From Peptococcaceae bacterium BRH_c4a (GTDB taxonomy: Bacteria > Bacillota > Desulfotomaculia > Desulfotomaculales > Desulfocucumaceae): DNA of 42,285 bases. The position numbers and the translations under genes are program-made. The stretch lies in contig LADN01000014.1 in the NCBI GenBank assembly GCA_000961585.1, positions 1 through 42,285 on the forward strand, written 5' to 3'. Below, piece by piece: positions 41,748-42,285 of this stretch; the stretch's first letter is position 1; every line of letters begins with the position of its first letter. The notes below the pieces were generated by a model. The model was given only the letters and a program-made list of their open reading frames with translations, was not told the origin of the DNA and made no database searches.

Positions 41748-42285
41748 ATTCTGAGTTCTGAGTCCTGTATTCCAGCCGCCCGTGGGCGGCTTTTTTTATC
41801 GTTGAGGAAAGTATATACCATATTAAAGTATTAAAGCGCTAAATCGCCAAAGCATTTTTATGTAGCCCAGAGTTTTTCCGGGGTCGCTCCGGGGTCACTT
41901 GAGGGTCGCTGCATTGTCGCTAATGGGTAGGCGGAGCGATTTAAGTCCGGCCTGCATAACCTCCTGCTGCAACTGTCTCTAAACTCGGTCGCCAACGGAA
42001 TGCCGACCATTTTGGAGGTTGGAGGCCAGAGGTTAGAGGTTAGAAAAATTGTAGGAAATGACCTCAGAGCCATTTCTAGCTTAATCCGACTTCCAACTTC
42101 CAACATCTAACCTCAAAATTCGTAGGCTCGGTCGTTAAGAGACAGTAGCAGCCTCCGGTACATTCCGCACGGACTTAAATCACTCCCCCTCACTGCATGT
42201 CGCTGTGGGGTCGCTTGAGGGTCGCTTTTAAGGCAGGCTGTCACCATTCTGGATTCTGGCTCCTGGCTCCTGGATTCCGCCGTCT
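41748..42285 (+). repeat. Dispersed structured repeat element, copy 2 (reaches window end)
   Basis: No gene is seen from 41646 to the window end. The element starts with iterated TTCTGAG/TCCTG units, mirrored by an inverted copy at about 41653-41687, then CCGCC-CGT-GGGCGG with a T7 tract. The 51-bp block (41793-41843) matches copy 1 except for one base. GGGTCGCT units follow, then a palindrome pairing 41934-41949 with about 42170-42185, and 41973-41980 with 42138-42145. Inside the loop are GAGGTTAGA and TCTAACCTC iterations. The window ends in TGGATTCCGCCGTCT, the same text that begins the hairpin of copy 1, so a hairpin or another unit probably continues beyond. Confidence 0.8.

Noticed and set aside
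41858-42106. 82-codon open frame within repeat copy 2
   Set aside because: It lies across hairpin arms and iterated short repeats; copy 1 has no matching frame.
38560-42285. CRISPR array or tandem rRNA-like structure in the right-hand repeats
   Set aside because: Repeat units are not evenly spaced with unique spacers, and no cas genes or rRNA signatures are present.

Overview
The window looks like a chromosomal segment of an anaerobic Firmicute of the Peptococcaceae/Desulfotomaculum-Pelotomaculum type. This is inferred from ferredoxin-linked 2-oxoacid metabolism, several iron-sulfur proteins, extensive sigma-54 control, TRAP and tripartite tricarboxylate transporters, a UGA-containing selenoprotein gene, G-rich Shine-Dalgarno sites and long intergenic repeats. 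No rRNA, tRNA or CRISPR array was seen.

Layout. (1) 1-4182, minus: a 2-oxoacid:ferredoxin oxidoreductase operon (alpha, beta, and gamma cut by the window edge), led by a GltD-like NAD(P) oxidoreductase fused to a ferredoxin domain. (2) 4382-6442, minus: a sigma-54 activator (regulator A). (3) 6723-16226, plus: a catabolic operon of creatininase-family protein, aminotransferase, LeuA/NifV-like synthase, tautomerase, fumarate-reductase-like flavoprotein, zinc dehydrogenase and TctC-TctB-TctA, ending in a broken MFS gene. Near-consensus -24/-12 promoters precede (1) and (3), and each has a GGGG-N7-CCCCAGTTT site upstream, so regulator A probably controls both. (4) 16772-22475, minus, more A/T-rich: BKACE enzyme, TAXI-type TRAP transporter, a decayed duplicate of the porB/porG junction, and a CoA-acylating aldehyde dehydrogenase.

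(5) 22840-33330, plus, is the most interesting part. It holds a DUF39/HcyBio sulfurtransferase with a ferredoxin tail (like the methanogen CoM-forming ComF/marker-16 proteins), a close homologue of 2-ketopropyl-coenzyme M carboxylase/oxidoreductase (2-KPCC), a divergent LarA with LarB and LarC1, a SAM methyltransferase, acetoacetyl-CoA synthetase and an AtoE-type transporter. Together with the divergent SauS-like aldehyde dehydrogenase, this suggests a bacterial coenzyme M pathway: sulfoacetaldehyde to CoM, a CoM thioether to acetoacetate plus CoM, then acetoacetyl-CoA. Two sigma-54 promoters with GATG-based operators drive it, probably through regulator B (34419-36197).

(6) 33716-42285 is a mixed region: iron-sulfur flavoprotein, regulator B, alpha/beta hydrolase, DUF1540 protein, WalJ-like hydrolase, VOC protein, ICMT-like methyltransferase, RHS remnant, a HesB-like selenoprotein that ordinary ORF calling misses because of an in-frame UGA, and an MgtC protein. 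Two copies of a roughly 0.5-kb non-coding repeat (about 38560-39020 and 41748-42285) share a 51-bp block and a long hairpin whose arms differ by compensatory changes.
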